Assembly (NCBI RefSeq): GCF_001028665.1
Contig: NZ_CP011504.1
Location: forward strand, 1,178,001-1,242,000
From: Burkholderia pyrrocinia
GTDB lineage: Bacteria > Pseudomonadota > Gammaproteobacteria > Burkholderiales > Burkholderiaceae
Length of the DNA stretch: 64,000 bases
Direction of reading: 5' to 3'
In this document: positions 1 through 9,275 of the stretch, one piece after another
Numbering within the stretch: the stretch's first letter is position 1
Layout: each line of letters begins with the position of its first letter
Program-made: the position numbers and the translations under genes
Notes under the pieces: model-generated
The model's input: the letters and a program-made list of their open reading frames with translations, nothing else
Told to the model about the DNA's origin: nothing
Databases searched by the model: none

Positions 1-2
1 GC

Positions 3-92
3 CGCGTGCGAACCGAGGATCTGGATTCGCGATTTCCGGGACTGCTGCAACTGGTGATCGCATGGGAGCCGTCCGGCGACGAACAGGGCTGA
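3..92 (+). CDS. C-terminal end of an unidentified protein (partial)
   Basis: An open frame enters from the left edge and stops with TGA at 90-92, giving about 29 residues with the tail LVIAWEPSGDEQG. Codon use is moderately G/C-rich at third positions, as in the rest of the window. It is too short to assign to a family, and the start lies outside the window. It could be a chance open frame, so confidence is low. Confidence 0.3.
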   Translation, partial: RVRTEDLDSRFPGLLQLVIAWEPSGDEQG

Positions 93-260
93 GCCGGCCC
101 GTGTCGTCTACGGGCGGATCGATGTCTGCGTCGCACACGTTGCTCGCAGCGTCGGAGCCGGCTCCAGCTAGCCAGCCGGCATTTCGAACGGCCGCTTTCG
201 AGAGGCCCGAGTGTTTCGTCAGGGTCGATCAGCGTCACCCATGGAAATCCGCGCTGCATG

Positions 261-282
261 AAAAAAGCCCGCCGAAGCGGGC
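261..282 (-). terminator. Intrinsic terminator of the galactoside operon
   Basis: Read on the minus strand, GCCCGC, a TTCG loop and GCGGGC form a perfect 6-bp stem, followed by six T residues. It lies 49 bp beyond the stop codon of the last permease gene, where the minus-strand operon should end. Stem, tetraloop and T tract together make this the clearest factor-independent terminator in the window. Confidence 0.85.
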
Positions 283-330
283 AACCTCACGATGCGGAGG
301 AGGAGATGCGAGTGTGCAGGCGGCGCGCGT

Positions 331-1182
331 TCAGCCTTTCGTCGCGCCGAACGTGAGCCCCGCGACGAAATGCTTCTGCATCGCGAAGAACATCGCGACC
401 GACGGCAGCGCGGCGAGGATCGAGCCGGCTGATACGAGATTCCACGACGTCGTCCATTGCCCCTTCAGCGCCGCGACGCCCGCCGTGATCGGCGCGGCTT
501 CGTCGCCTTGCGTGAGGCACAGCGCCCAGAAGTAGTCGTTCCACACGAACGTGAACACGAGGATCGCGAGCGCCGCGAGCGCGGGCCGGATCAGCGGCAG
601 CACGATCCGCCAGAACACCGTCCATTCGCCCGCGCCCTCGATGCGCGCGGCCTCGATCAGCTCGAACGGCAGCTGCTTGATGAAGTTGCGCAGGAACAGC
701 GTGCAGAAGCCGGTCTGGAACGCGACATGGAACAGGATCAGCGCTTCGACGGTATTGAACACGCCGAGCCGGAGCGACAGGTCGCGCACCGGGATCATCA
801 GCACCTGCACCGGCACGAAGTTGCCGGCGACGAACGTGCCGAACAGCGCGGCATTGCCGCGAAACCGGTAGGTCGCGAGCGCGAAGCCGGCCATCGACGC
901 GAGCGCGATCGAGCCGAGCACGGACGGCACCGTGATCTGCACGCTGTTCCAGAAGTAATGCAGCATCGGCGACGTCGTCAGCGCGTCGCGATAGTTCTCG
1001 ACCATCGCGAAGTGCCGCGGCCAGCCCCAGTAGTGCCCTTCGACCAGTTCCTCGGTCGAGCGCACCGACGTGACGAACACCGCGATCATCGGCAGCAGCC
1101 AGATCAGCAGCGCGACGGGCAGCGACAGCTTGTACAGCCGGCGCGAGACGGGCTTCCATTGGGCAACGGGAGTCGGAAACAT
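331..1182 (-). CDS. Carbohydrate ABC transporter permease, MalG type
   Basis: This is the inner-membrane permease of a carbohydrate importer (CUT1/MalG family). The 283-residue product begins with a membrane helix (VALLIWLLPMIAVFV) and has further helices typical of six-span MalG proteins. A clear EAA loop (EAARIEGAGEWTVFWRIVLP) in the C-terminal half would contact the ATPase. An upstream in-frame GTG at 1191 is possible, but the ATG at 1182 is better placed behind a GGTGG sequence. It follows the MalF-type partner after a short gap and is the last gene of the operon before the terminator at 261-282. The substrate is inferred from the beta-galactosidase in the same operon. Confidence 0.9.
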   Translation of the reverse strand: MFPTPVAQWKPVSRRLYKLSLPVALLIWLLPMIAVFVTSVRSTEELVEGHYWGWPRHFAMVENYRDALTTSPMLHYFWNSVQITVPSVLGSIALASMAGFALATYRFRGNAALFGTFVAGNFVPVQVLMIPVRDLSLRLGVFNTVEALILFHVAFQTGFCTLFLRNFIKQLPFELIEAARIEGAGEWTVFWRIVLPLIRPALAALAILVFTFVWNDYFWALCLTQGDEAAPITAGVAALKGQWTTSWNLVSAGSILAALPSVAMFFAMQKHFVAGLTFGATKG

Positions 1183-1199
1183 GATGGCCACCGGTCAGG

Positions 1200-2144
1200 T
1201 TATTGCTCGTTGCGCAGCATGCGGCGCAACTGGAACACGATGTAGACGAGCATGATCGCGAACAGCACGACCGCGATCGACGCGGAATAGCCGAGCCGGT
1301 AGTACTTGATCGCCTGGTCGTACATGTAATACGCGAGCACGGTCGAACTCTCGAACGGGCCGCCGCTCGTCATCACCGAGATCAGGTCGAAGCTGCGCAG
1401 CGCGCCGATCACCGTGACGACGATCGCCATGAAGGTGGTCGGCCGCAGTTGCGGCAGCACGACGTGCCACAGCAGCGCGAAGCCGCGCGCGCCTTCCATC
1501 CGCGCCGCTTCGATCTGTTCCGGGTTGACCGACGTGAGGCCGGTCAGGTACAGGATCATGCAGTACGCCGTTTGCGGCCACAGCGCGGCGAATACGATGC
1601 CGAGCGTCGCGTAGCGCGCATCGCCGAGCACCGGGATGCCGTGCCCGGCGAGCAGCGCGAGCAGCCCGAACGTCGGATCGTAGAACCACGAGAAGATCAG
1701 GCCGACGACCACGCCGGACAGCACGAACGGCGCGAAGAACAGCGATTTCACGAGCCGGATGCCGCCGACCGCCTGGTTCAGGTACAGCGCGAGCGCGAGG
1801 CCGAGCGGCGGCGCGAGCATGAACAGCGCGAGCCAGATCACGTTGTTGCGCAGCGCGGTGTAGAACGTCGGCGCGTGCAGCAGTTCGACGTAGTTCGCGA
1901 GCCCGACGAAGCTGCGCTCGGTCATCCCGTCCCAGTTGTACAGGCTCAGCCACAGCGTCGACAGGATCGGCCAGATCACATAGACGGCAACCATTGCGCA
2001 GGCGGGCGCGAGAAAGAGCCACGCGGCGCGCCGTTGCCGCCGCACGGCGGGCGAAGGGCGGCGCGCGGGCAATGCGGCGGCGGGTGCGCCGCGCGGCGGC
2101 GGCGCGGCGCCGGCGGGCGGGGTGGACGTGATCGGACTGGACAC
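1200..2144 (-). CDS. Carbohydrate ABC transporter permease, MalF type
   Basis: This is the second permease subunit of the sugar importer (MalF/UgpA-like, binding-protein-dependent transport inner-membrane component). After an Ala/Pro/Arg-rich cytoplasmic N-terminus, the first helix is AAWLFLAPACAMVAVYVIWP. An EAA loop (EAARMEGARGFALLWHVVLPQLRP) lies near residue 200. The best start is a GTG at 2144, preceded at six bases by a perfect AGGAGG (2151-2156 on the plus strand). A longer reading from 2174 would put that ribosome site inside the gene. The product is about 314 residues, usual for the family. It sits between the binding-protein gene and the MalG-type permease on the same strand. Confidence 0.9.
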   Translation of the reverse strand: MSSPITSTPPAGAAPPPRGAPAAALPARRPSPAVRRQRRAAWLFLAPACAMVAVYVIWPILSTLWLSLYNWDGMTERSFVGLANYVELLHAPTFYTALRNNVIWLALFMLAPPLGLALALYLNQAVGGIRLVKSLFFAPFVLSGVVVGLIFSWFYDPTFGLLALLAGHGIPVLGDARYATLGIVFAALWPQTAYCMILYLTGLTSVNPEQIEAARMEGARGFALLWHVVLPQLRPTTFMAIVVTVIGALRSFDLISVMTSGGPFESSTVLAYYMYDQAIKYYRLGYSASIAVVLFAIMLVYIVFQLRRMLRNEQ

Positions 2145-2198
2145 GGCAAGCCTCCTGTACTGACGCGGCGGCACCGGGCCGCCGTCTGGGTCACGCGG

Positions 2199-3458
2199 TC
2201 ACTTCTTGTAGATCCGCTTGCGGGTCTGTTCGAGCTGCGCGAGCACCGTATCGAGCTGCGCGGGATCGGCCAGGAACTGCTGCATGCCCTTCATCCCTTC
2301 GTCGGCCATTTCCTTCGTCATGTCGCGGTCGTAGAACTGCGCGACGCCGCCCCTCGTGTCGGCGAGGATCCGGAAGCCGATGCGCGAGATCGGGTCGGCC
2401 GGCTCGGGCGACTTGCTGTTGGCCGACAGCGAGCCGAGGCCTTCCGCGAGCTTCGCGCCCATCTCGGGAGTCTCCACGAACGCGAGGAACGTGTGCGCGT
2501 CGGCCTTGTTCTTCGCCTTCGCCGGGATGTGCAGCGATTCGACCGGGCCGTCCTCGGCGGTCGGCACCTTCGGGTCGATGATCGGGAAGCGGTAGTAGCC
2601 CATTTCCTGTTTCACGTTCGGCGGGAAGCCGGCGGCGATGAAGGTGCCCATCAGCATCATCGCGGCCTTGCCCTGGAACAGGAACGGCTGCGCGCCGTCG
2701 AGATCGTAGGACAGCGCGTTGTCGATGAAGTAGCCGGCATCGATCAGCGATTTCCACGTCGTGTAGACCTTCTTCACGCGCGGGTCGGTGTAGGGCACAT
2801 CGCCGGCCATCAGCTGCTGGTGGAACGCGTTGCCGTTCACGCGCAGGTCGAGATAGTCGAACCAGCCGGCGAGCGTCCACGCGTCGCGGCCGCCGACCGC
2901 GACCGGCGTGATGCCGGCCGCCTTCAGCTTCTTGCACGCATCGAGAAACTGGTCCCAGGTCTTCGGCTCGTCGGCGATGCCGACCTTGCGGAACAGGTCC
3001 TTGCGGTAGAACAGGCCCCACGAGTAATAGACGGTCGGCGCCGCGTACTGCTTGCCGTTATACGACGATGCGTCGCGCGTCGACGCATACATCGCGCCCC
3101 AGCCGTTCTTCGTCCAGTCGCCGCTCAGGTCCTCGAACAGCCCGCGCCTCGCGTAGTACGCCATCCGCTCGCCCGCGTGCCAGTTCACGACGTCGGGCGC
3201 GACGGTCGTGAGCCACGCGGGGAGCTGCACCTTGTACGCTTCCTCGTCGACGAAGGTCGCCTTCACGTCGATGTCGGGATGCGCCTTGTGGAACGCGTCG
3301 AGCGTCGACTGCCAGACCGCGCGCTGGCTGGCGCCTTTGAACGCGATGTTGATCGTCAGCGTGCCGGCGCTCGCCGGCGCGGCGGCGCCGAACGAAGCGA
3401 ACGCGATGGCGGCGGCCGCGGCGAGCCGGGCGGCGGCGCGAAGGGGGCGATGTGTCAT
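2199..3458 (-). CDS. Sugar ABC transporter substrate-binding protein
   Basis: This is a periplasmic solute-binding protein of the carbohydrate family 1 (MalE/UgpB-like), 419 residues. A Sec signal peptide with a hydrophobic Ala-rich core ends near APASAG, and the mature protein starts TLTINIAFKG. The start at 3458 is chosen because GGAG lies six bases upstream; the ATG at 3470 sits directly on an AGGA and is less likely. Features such as KTWDQFLDACKKLKAAG and YAAPTVYYSWGLFYRKD are typical of this family. The gene lies between the beta-galactosidase and the permeases, so its ligand is probably a galactoside or galacto-oligosaccharide. That specificity is inference from context. Confidence 0.9.
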   Translation of the reverse strand: MTHRPLRAAARLAAAAAIAFASFGAAAPASAGTLTINIAFKGASQRAVWQSTLDAFHKAHPDIDVKATFVDEEAYKVQLPAWLTTVAPDVVNWHAGERMAYYARRGLFEDLSGDWTKNGWGAMYASTRDASSYNGKQYAAPTVYYSWGLFYRKDLFRKVGIADEPKTWDQFLDACKKLKAAGITPVAVGGRDAWTLAGWFDYLDLRVNGNAFHQQLMAGDVPYTDPRVKKVYTTWKSLIDAGYFIDNALSYDLDGAQPFLFQGKAAMMLMGTFIAAGFPPNVKQEMGYYRFPIIDPKVPTAEDGPVESLHIPAKAKNKADAHTFLAFVETPEMGAKLAEGLGSLSANSKSPEPADPISRIGFRILADTRGGVAQFYDRDMTKEMADEGMKGMQQFLADPAQLDTVLAQLEQTRKRIYKK

Positions 3459-3521
3459 GGTTGTCTCCATTCCTGTGTGTCGTTGTGCGTGACCGGCGCG
3501 TCGCCGCGCCAGTGGCGGGTG

Positions 3522-5507
3522 CTACGAACGGCTTCGGTACACGGCGACGCCTTGCGGCTCGACCTGCGCGGCGCCGAGCACGAACGCCGACGGCGGCACC
3601 GCGTCGATCGTGTGCGGCGTGTCGCCATAGTTGAATACGTAGGTCAGGCCGCCGCGCCGGCTGACGCGCACGCCGTCGCCGAGCGGCGTCGGCACGAGGC
3701 CTGCTTCGGCCGCGACATCGGCGAACAGTTGCGCGGTGGTCGCGTCGTCGAACAACGCGGCCCAGTAGTGCAGCGTGCCATGCGACACGCAGGCCGGATG
3801 ACCGTCGGCGAAGCGCGCACGCACGACGCTGCGCGTGTCGTCGTGCAGCTCGACGAAGTCGCGCCAGTGGCGCGCATCGCCCGCGAGCGGCGAGCCGTCG
3901 CGCAGCGTGCCGTCGATCCGCTCGGTCACGTTCGGCCGCAGCGATTCGACACGCCACACGCGGATCGGCAGGATCGATGCGAGCGGGCCGGGCGGCAGCG
4001 CCGGCGGAATCTGCAGGTCGACGGTCTTCGAGCCGGTGCGCGGCCCGAACACGGCATGTGCGCCCGATGCGGCGAGCCGTGCCGCGAAATCGTCCGGCAC
4101 GATCGGCAGCGGCGGCACGACCACGAGCCGGTAGCCGTCGAGCGGCGCATGCACGGAGACCACGTCGACGTCGAGGCCGAGCGAACGCAGCGCCGAGTAG
4201 TACTCGAACGCGAAACGCGGGTAGTGGAAATCGGCGCCTTGCGGCTGCACTTCGAACAGCCACTTCGCTTCGTAGTCGTAGATCAGCGCGACCGGCGCGC
4301 GCACCGGATCGTCCGCATCCGCGCCGGCGTCGTGCACGGCCGCGATCTCGCGCGCAACGCGTTGCGCCTCGCGGCCGCCTTCGTCGAGCTGGTCGTCCGG
4401 CGTGTGCAGGCCCGCATGCATCTGCTCCTGCGCGAACGGCGCCTGCCGCCAGCGGAAGTACGACACGCAGCCGGCGCCGTGCGCGAACGCCTCCCAGCTC
4501 CACAGGCGCACCATACCCGGCAGCGGCGCGGGGTTCCAGTGCGCCCAGTTCACGGGCCCCGGCTGCTGTTCCATCACCCAGAACGGCAGCTTCGACATGC
4601 CGCGATACACGTCGTGATTGAACGACGCGAAATCGGGATGGCCGGTGCGCAGCCAGCGTGCTTTCACGTCGGGCGCGAACCATTGCTCCTCGAGCGCGCC
4701 GAGCGGATAGCTGTCCCACGTCGCGATGTCGAGGTCGCGCGCCACCTCGTAGTGGTCGAACTCGGTGAACAGCTGCATGAAGTTGTGCGCGACCGGTCGC
4801 CCCGGCGAGTGCGCGCGGATCACGTCGACCTGCATCCGGTGATAGCGCGCGACCTCGTCCGACGCGAAGCGCCGGTAGTCGAGGCGATGCGAAGGATGGG
4901 CCTCGGTCACGGTGCCGACGGGCGCGTCGATCTCGTCGAAATGGCGATACTCCATGCTCCAGAACACGGTGCCCCACGCGCGGTTCAGCGCGTCGATCGT
5001 GCCGTAGCGTGCCTTCAGCCATGCACGAAAGCGCACGAGCGCGGCCGGCGAGTAGCTGACGACGGTCTGGTGACAGCCCAGCTCGTTGTCGGTCTGCCAG
5101 TAGCGCACGGCCGGGTGGCGGCCGTAGCGTTCGGCGACCGCGGTGCAGATCTGGCGCGACGCTTCGAGATAGGTCGGCGACGAGAAATCGTAGTGGCGGC
5201 GCGAACCGAATGCGCGCGGCCGGCCGTCCGCGCCGATCGCGAGGATGTCGGGATGACGGTCGACCAGCCATTTCGGCGGCGTCGCGGTCGGCGTGCACAT
5301 CACGATCTCGAGGCCGGCCGCGCCGAGCACGTCGACCGCGCGGTCGAGCCAGCCCCAGTCGTATTCGCCCGGCGACGGCTCGATGCGGCTCCATGCGAAT
5401 TCGGCGATCCGCACCTGCTCGATGCCGAGCGCTTTCATCCGGCGGGCGTCGTTCGCCCACATCGATTCCGGCCAGTGTTCCGGGTAATAGCAGACTCCGA
5501 GGCGCAT
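3522..5507 (-). CDS. Beta-galactosidase, glycoside hydrolase family 42
   Basis: This enzyme hydrolyses terminal beta-galactosides, presumably in the cytoplasm since no signal peptide is visible. The 661-residue protein starts [17 protein letters not shown], the hallmark N-terminus of GH42. The likely acid/base is Glu142 (QTDNELGCH) and the nucleophile Glu313 (FWVMEQQPG), at the positions expected for the clan GH-A barrel. The trimerisation and C-terminal beta domains follow, giving the normal family length. The start codon lies 9 bp after the ATPase stop, and its AAGGA ribosome site overlaps that stop, which suggests translational coupling. Together with the ABC importer it forms an uptake-and-hydrolysis operon. 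Confidence 0.93.
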   Translation of the reverse strand: MRLGVCYYPEHWPESMWANDARRMKALGIEQVRIAEFAWSRIEPSPGEYDWGWLDRAVDVLGAAGLEIVMCTPTATPPKWLVDRHPDILAIGADGRPRAFGSRRHYDFSSPTYLEASRQICTAVAERYGRHPAVRYWQTDNELGCHQTVVSYSPAALVRFRAWLKARYGTIDALNRAWGTVFWSMEYRHFDEIDAPVGTVTEAHPSHRLDYRRFASDEVARYHRMQVDVIRAHSPGRPVAHNFMQLFTEFDHYEVARDLDIATWDSYPLGALEEQWFAPDVKARWLRTGHPDFASFNHDVYRGMSKLPFWVMEQQPGPVNWAHWNPAPLPGMVRLWSWEAFAHGAGCVSYFRWRQAPFAQEQMHAGLHTPDDQLDEGGREAQRVAREIAAVHDAGADADDPVRAPVALIYDYEAKWLFEVQPQGADFHYPRFAFEYYSALRSLGLDVDVVSVHAPLDGYRLVVVPPLPIVPDDFAARLAASGAHAVFGPRTGSKTVDLQIPPALPPGPLASILPIRVWRVESLRPNVTERIDGTLRDGSPLAGDARHWRDFVELHDDTRSVVRARFADGHPACVSHGTLHYWAALFDDATTAQLFADVAAEAGLVPTPLGDGVRVSRRGGLTYVFNYGDTPHTIDAVPPSAFVLGAAQVEPQGVAVYRSRS

Positions 5508-5516
5508 ACGCGATCC

Positions 5517-6665
5517 TTAAGCGTAGTGATGAACGTGGACGTCGGCGCACGCGGGCACCGCGCGGCCGTCTTCGGTGAACAGATGGCAGGCCGCGGCCGG
5601 CGCATGCACGTGCACGCGTTCGCCGCTGTGCACCTGCGCGTCGCCGGGCACCTTCGCGATCAGCGGCGCGCCGCCGGGCTGGTCGAGGTGCACGTAGGTC
5701 TGTTCGCCCAGGCGTTCGACGAGCGCGACGTCGCGCACGAGCGTCGTCGCGTCGTGCGCGTCGCCGAGCGTCAGGTGCTCGGGGCGAATGCCGAGCGTCA
5801 CGGTTGCGCCGGCAGCGAGCGCGGAGCCGTCGCGCGGCAGCGTGAAGGTTTCGCCGGAAGGCGCGACGGTGACGGTCGTGCGGCGGGCATCGGAGGCAGT
5901 GACGACGGCCGGCAGGAAGTTCATGCGCGGCGAGCCGATGAAGCCGGCGACGAAGCGGCTGGCCGGATGGTGGTAGAGGTCGAGCGGTGCGCCGACCTGC
6001 GCGATGCTGCCGTGCTGCGCGGTATCCGCGCCGGCGTGCAGCAGCACGATCCTGTCGGCGAGCGTCATCGCTTCGGTCTGGTCGTGCGTCACGTAGACGA
6101 CGCTCGCGCGTTCGAACTGCCGGTGCAGCCGCGCGATCTCGATGCGGGTCTGGCCGCGCAGCGCCGCGTCGAGATTCGACAGCGGTTCGTCGAACAGGAA
6201 CACGCCGGGCTCGCGCACGATCGCGCGGCCGATCGCGACGCGCTGCCGCTGGCCGCCCGACAGCGCCTTCGGCTTGCGATCGAGCAGCGTGTCGAGCTGC
6301 AGGATGCGCGCCGCATCGCGCACCTTCCGGTCGATCTCGGCTTTCGGCACGCGTGCGAGCTTCAGCCCGAACGCCATGTTCTCGTAGACCGTCATGTGCG
6401 GAAACAGCGCGTAGCTCTGGAACACCATCGCGACGCCGCGCTCGGCGGCCGGAACGTCGTCGACGCGGCGGCCGTCGATCGACAGCTCGCCCGCGCTCAG
6501 GTCCTCGAGCCCGGCAATCATGCGCAGCAGCGTCGACTTGCCGCATCCGGACGGCCCGAGGAACACGCAGAACTCGTGCGCGCCGATCTCCAGATCGACG
6601 TCGCGAATGACCGGCGCGTGATCGCCATAGGCTTTCTGCACGCGTCGCATCGAGATGCTCGCCAT
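5517..6665 (-). CDS. ABC transporter ATPase, MalK/UgpC type
   Basis: This is the ATP-hydrolysing subunit energising the sugar importer, about 382 residues from the ATG at 6665, which follows a GGAGACA ribosome site. Visible motifs are Walker A (GPSGCGKST), the Q-loop region (VFQSYALFPHMTVYENM), the ABC signature (LSGGQRQRVAIGRA), Walker B (VFLFDEPLSNLDA) and the H-loop (VTHDQTEAM). A C-terminal TOBE/MalK regulatory domain follows (GIRPEHLTLGD). It is the first gene of the operon, 36 bp downstream of the palindromic operator at 6701-6718. MalK-type ATPases can serve several CUT1 importers, so it may not be exclusive to this one. Confidence 0.93.
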   Translation of the reverse strand: MASISMRRVQKAYGDHAPVIRDVDLEIGAHEFCVFLGPSGCGKSTLLRMIAGLEDLSAGELSIDGRRVDDVPAAERGVAMVFQSYALFPHMTVYENMAFGLKLARVPKAEIDRKVRDAARILQLDTLLDRKPKALSGGQRQRVAIGRAIVREPGVFLFDEPLSNLDAALRGQTRIEIARLHRQFERASVVYVTHDQTEAMTLADRIVLLHAGADTAQHGSIAQVGAPLDLYHHPASRFVAGFIGSPRMNFLPAVVTASDARRTTVTVAPSGETFTLPRDGSALAAGATVTLGIRPEHLTLGDAHDATTLVRDVALVERLGEQTYVHLDQPGGAPLIAKVPGDAQVHSGERVHVHAPAAACHLFTEDGRAVPACADVHVHHYA

Positions 6666-6700
6666 TGTCTCCGCTCCATGTTTTAATGCGCCATCATGTC

Positions 6701-6718
6701 TGATTAAGCGCTTAATCA
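6701..6718. promoter_or_regulatory. LacI-family operator between operon and regulator
   Basis: TGATTAAGCGCTTAATCA is a perfect 18-bp palindrome with the central CG typical of LacI/GalR operators. It lies 36 bp upstream of the ATPase start and 137 bp upstream of the divergent LacI-type gene. The position suits repression of the operon and possibly autoregulation. Binding by the neighbouring regulator is inferred. Confidence 0.8.
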
Positions 6719-6854
6719 TCGCGATCAAAAAAAGAGGCGACGCGATCGCGGCCGAGTCGCACCCGATGGTCGGGCGGCAAGGTGTGCGGCGATAGTGCGC
6801 CGCTTCGATAACCGAAGCAAATACTGGATCGACGTCTCATATAGTGAGCAAACC

Positions 6855-7889
6855 ATGGCGACACTGGATGAAGTTGCGCGCCGCGCCGGCGTGACGGCCG
6901 CGACGGTATCGAACGTGCTGCGCGACCGTGGCCGGGTCGGCGAAACCACGCGCGCTCGGGTGCTCGAGGCCGTGGAGGCGCTCGGCTACCGGCCGCATCT
7001 TGCTGCTCGGGCGCTGGCGGAAGGGCGCGCGCCGACGGTCGCGCTGATGGTGTCGAGCATCGCGAACCCGTTCTATCCGGAGTTCGCGCTGGCGGTCGAG
7101 CGCGCGGTGCGCCGCAACGGGCAGTTCCTGATCGTCTGCAATACGAACGAAGACCCGCTGCAGGGGCGCGCTTATCTCGACCAGATTGCCGGCACGGTTT
7201 CCGAGGGCATCCTCGTGACCAACGCGAACCTGCACCTGCCGGATCTGCTCGACGTCGCGCGGCGCGGCGTGCCGGTCGTGCTGTGCCTGTGGGAGCGGCC
7301 CGAGGCGCCGCCCGACGGATTGCCGTGCGTGGCCATCGATTTCCGCGAGGCGGGGCGGATCGCGACGCGGCATCTGATCGAACTTGGCCATGAGCGCATC
7401 GGCGTGATCGTCGGCGGGGCGGCGAGCGGCGTGCAGGCGGCGCGCTACGACGGTTTCGTCGACGTGATGCGCGAAGTGGGGCTCGACGCGTCGATCGTCG
7501 CGGCCGAGCATGATTCGATCGAAGGCGGCGTGCGCGCGGCGGGTCGGCTGCTCGACGCTCACCCGCGGCTGACCGCACTGGTCGCCACCAACGACCTGCC
7601 CGCGATCGGCGCGATGCACGCGGCGGCCGATCGCGGCAGGTGCGTGCCCGACGACCTGTCGATCGTCGGCATTACCGACATCCATCTGGCAAGCGACACG
7701 CGGCCCACGCTGACGACCGTCGCGATCCCGACCGGCGAAGCCGCCGGTCTCGCGGTCGAGTTGCTCAACGCGCTGCGCGAGGCGGGCGACCGTTTAGACG
7801 ATGCGTCGCGCGTGCGTACCGCGTCGCTGCCGCGGCTGGTGGTGCGCGGTACGACAGGCCGTGTTCCGCGTGAGAGCGCGACGCGGTAG
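6855..7889 (+). CDS. LacI-family transcriptional regulator
   Basis: This is a DNA-binding repressor, 344 residues from the ATG at 6855. The N-terminus is a canonical LacI helix-turn-helix with hinge (MATLDEVARRAGVTAATVSNVLRDRGRVGE, ending GYRPHLAARAL). The rest is a periplasmic-binding-protein-like effector domain with the usual VALMVSSIANPFYPEFALAVE segment and C-terminal ATNDLPAIGAMHAA. In-frame codons upstream of 6855 exist, but the HTH normally begins within a few residues of the start. It is divergent from the galactoside operon and faces the perfect operator at 6701-6718. A galactoside or its product is the likely inducer, by inference. Confidence 0.92.
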   Translation: MATLDEVARRAGVTAATVSNVLRDRGRVGETTRARVLEAVEALGYRPHLAARALAEGRAPTVALMVSSIANPFYPEFALAVERAVRRNGQFLIVCNTNEDPLQGRAYLDQIAGTVSEGILVTNANLHLPDLLDVARRGVPVVLCLWERPEAPPDGLPCVAIDFREAGRIATRHLIELGHERIGVIVGGAASGVQAARYDGFVDVMREVGLDASIVAAEHDSIEGGVRAAGRLLDAHPRLTALVATNDLPAIGAMHAAADRGRCVPDDLSIVGITDIHLASDTRPTLTTVAIPTGEAAGLAVELLNALREAGDRLDDASRVRTASLPRLVVRGTTGRVPRESATR

Positions 7890-8004
7890 AAAGAAGAAGA
7901 CACCGCGTGGGGCGGCGCCGAGTACGTCGAGTTTGCCGACGCAATCGGCGCGGCCCGGCGCGGAGCTGCGTGCGGTGTAGGAAACGGCAAACGCAGTGCC
8001 GGCC

Positions 8005-8646
8005 TCACTCGCCTTCGACGAGCCGCATCACGATGCTTCTGGCCGATTCGAGATGCGCGACCGTCATCGCTCGTGCGGCGCGCGCGTTGCGTTCGCGGCA
8101 CGCCTGCAGGATCTCCTCGTGCTCGACCTGGAACGACGGCGTATCCGCGAGCAGCGTGGCCTGCAGGCGTTCGTAGCGTTCGACCTGGCTGCGCAATTCG
8201 CCGATCGTCTTCAACTGCCGCGCGTTGCCGCAGCACGAATACAGCAACGCGTGGAATTCGCGGTTCAGTTCGCCCTGCCGGCGCGGTACGGTCGCGTCGC
8301 CGAGCAGGCGATGGACGAGCTCGGCACGCGCGAGCGTCTCGTCGTCGAGCCGTTTCACGCTCCGGTAGATCGCATCGCCTTCGAGCAGCGCGCGCAGATC
8401 GTAGATTTCCTGCACGTCCGACGCGCTCAGCATCCGCACGACGGCGCCGCGATTCCTGAAGATATCCAGCAATCCTTCGCGTTCCAGGCGCTGGATCGCT
8501 TCGCGCATCGGAATCCGGCTGATGCCGAAGCGCTCGGCCAGGTCGCGCTCGACGAGCCGCTCGCCGGCTTCCAGCTCGCCGTTGATGATCATGTCCCGCA
8601 GCGATGCGGCCACCGCGTCGGCGGTGGAGTCGAGTTTGGCTTCCAT
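8005..8646 (-). CDS. GntR-family (FadR/FCD) transcriptional regulator
   Basis: The product is 213 residues. An N-terminal winged helix (LRDMIINGELEAGERLVERDLAERFGISRIPMREAIQRLEREGLL) is followed by an all-helical FCD ligand domain (YDLRALLEGDAIYRSV ... REFHALLYSCCGN). FCD regulators usually bind carboxylic acids, often with a metal. The start at 8646 (MEAKLDSTADAV) fits the winged-helix onset; the longer open frame reads through the intergenic region. It is divergent from the OsmC-like gene, with a TGGTATACCA palindrome between them at 8674-8683. The effector is unknown. Confidence 0.88.
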   Translation of the reverse strand: MEAKLDSTADAVAASLRDMIINGELEAGERLVERDLAERFGISRIPMREAIQRLEREGLLDIFRNRGAVVRMLSASDVQEIYDLRALLEGDAIYRSVKRLDDETLARAELVHRLLGDATVPRRQGELNREFHALLYSCCGNARQLKTIGELRSQVERYERLQATLLADTPSFQVEHEEILQACRERNARAARAMTVAHLESARSIVMRLVEGE

Positions 8647-8673
8647 GCCTGCGTGTTCCTCAATTTGGAATAA

Positions 8674-8683
8674 TGGTATACCA
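8674..8683. promoter_or_regulatory. Candidate GntR operator
   Basis: TGGTATACCA is a perfect 10-bp palindrome matching the TGGT-N-ACCA pattern used by many FCD-type GntR regulators. It lies 28 bp upstream of the GntR gene and about 94 bp before the OsmC-like gene. It could therefore control both directions. Assignment to this regulator is inferred from position. Confidence 0.6.
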
Positions 8684-8776
8684 AATGGAAATCCGGTGCC
8701 ACAATGGCGGCCACGGGCGGGCTCCTTGAAATGAAATCCGGCCCGGTCGAAGCAACCGATATCCATGGAGAGCGAG

Positions 8777-9253
8777 ATGGCATCTGGTGAACACAAATAT
8801 CGTGTCGCAGTGCAGTGGACGGGCAATCGCGGCACCGGCACGTCGGGTTATCGCGAGTACGGCCGCGATCATGTGATTCGTGCCGGTTCGAAGCCGGACA
8901 TTCCCGGTTCGTCCGATGCGGCGTTCCGCGGCGACGCGTCGCGCTGGAACCCCGAAGACTTGCTGCTGGCGTCGGCATCGGCGTGCCACAAGCTCTGGTA
9001 CCTGCATCTGTGCTCCGAGGCCGGTATCCGCGTGCTCGCGTACGTCGACAACGCGGAAGGAACGATGCTCGACAGTCCCGACGAGGGACGCTTCACCGAA
9101 ATCGTGCTGCGCCCGCACGTGACCATCCAGGCCGGCGACGATCGCGAGCGGGCCGAACATCTGCATCATGATGCGCACGCGAAGTGCTATATCGCGAACT
9201 CGGTCAACTTCCCGATCCGCTGCGAACCGGTAATCGAGTTTGCGGCGGCGTGA
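8777..9253 (+). CDS. OsmC-family protein
   Basis: The product is about 158 residues of the OsmC/Ohr fold, a family whose characterised members reduce organic hydroperoxides with two cysteines. The conserved order is visible: an N-terminal strand region, NPEDLLLASASACHKLWYLHLC around the first cysteine, and HAKCYIANSVNFPI around the second. The ATG at 8777 has GGAG just upstream and is preferred over 8765. It is probably cotranscribed with the GST gene 22 bp downstream, which would make a small thiol-dependent detoxification unit beside the GntR regulator. The substrate is unknown, and this subgroup differs from classical Ohr. Confidence 0.85.
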   Translation: MASGEHKYRVAVQWTGNRGTGTSGYREYGRDHVIRAGSKPDIPGSSDAAFRGDASRWNPEDLLLASASACHKLWYLHLCSEAGIRVLAYVDNAEGTMLDSPDEGRFTEIVLRPHVTIQAGDDRERAEHLHHDAHAKCYIANSVNFPIRCEPVIEFAAA

Positions 9254-9275
9254 CGCGTCGGCAACGGAAATCACG

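Noticed and set aside
3058..6546. A 1162-codon minus-strand frame overlapping the binding protein, beta-galactosidase and ATPase
   Set aside because: It is out of frame with three recognisable proteins and its product is low-complexity Arg/Ala-rich sequence.
1203..6686. A 1827-codon open frame on the plus strand opposite the galactoside operon
   Set aside because: It is the mirror of real minus-strand genes in very GC-rich DNA. Its translation is Arg/His/Glu-rich without domains, whereas every minus-strand gene has clear family motifs.
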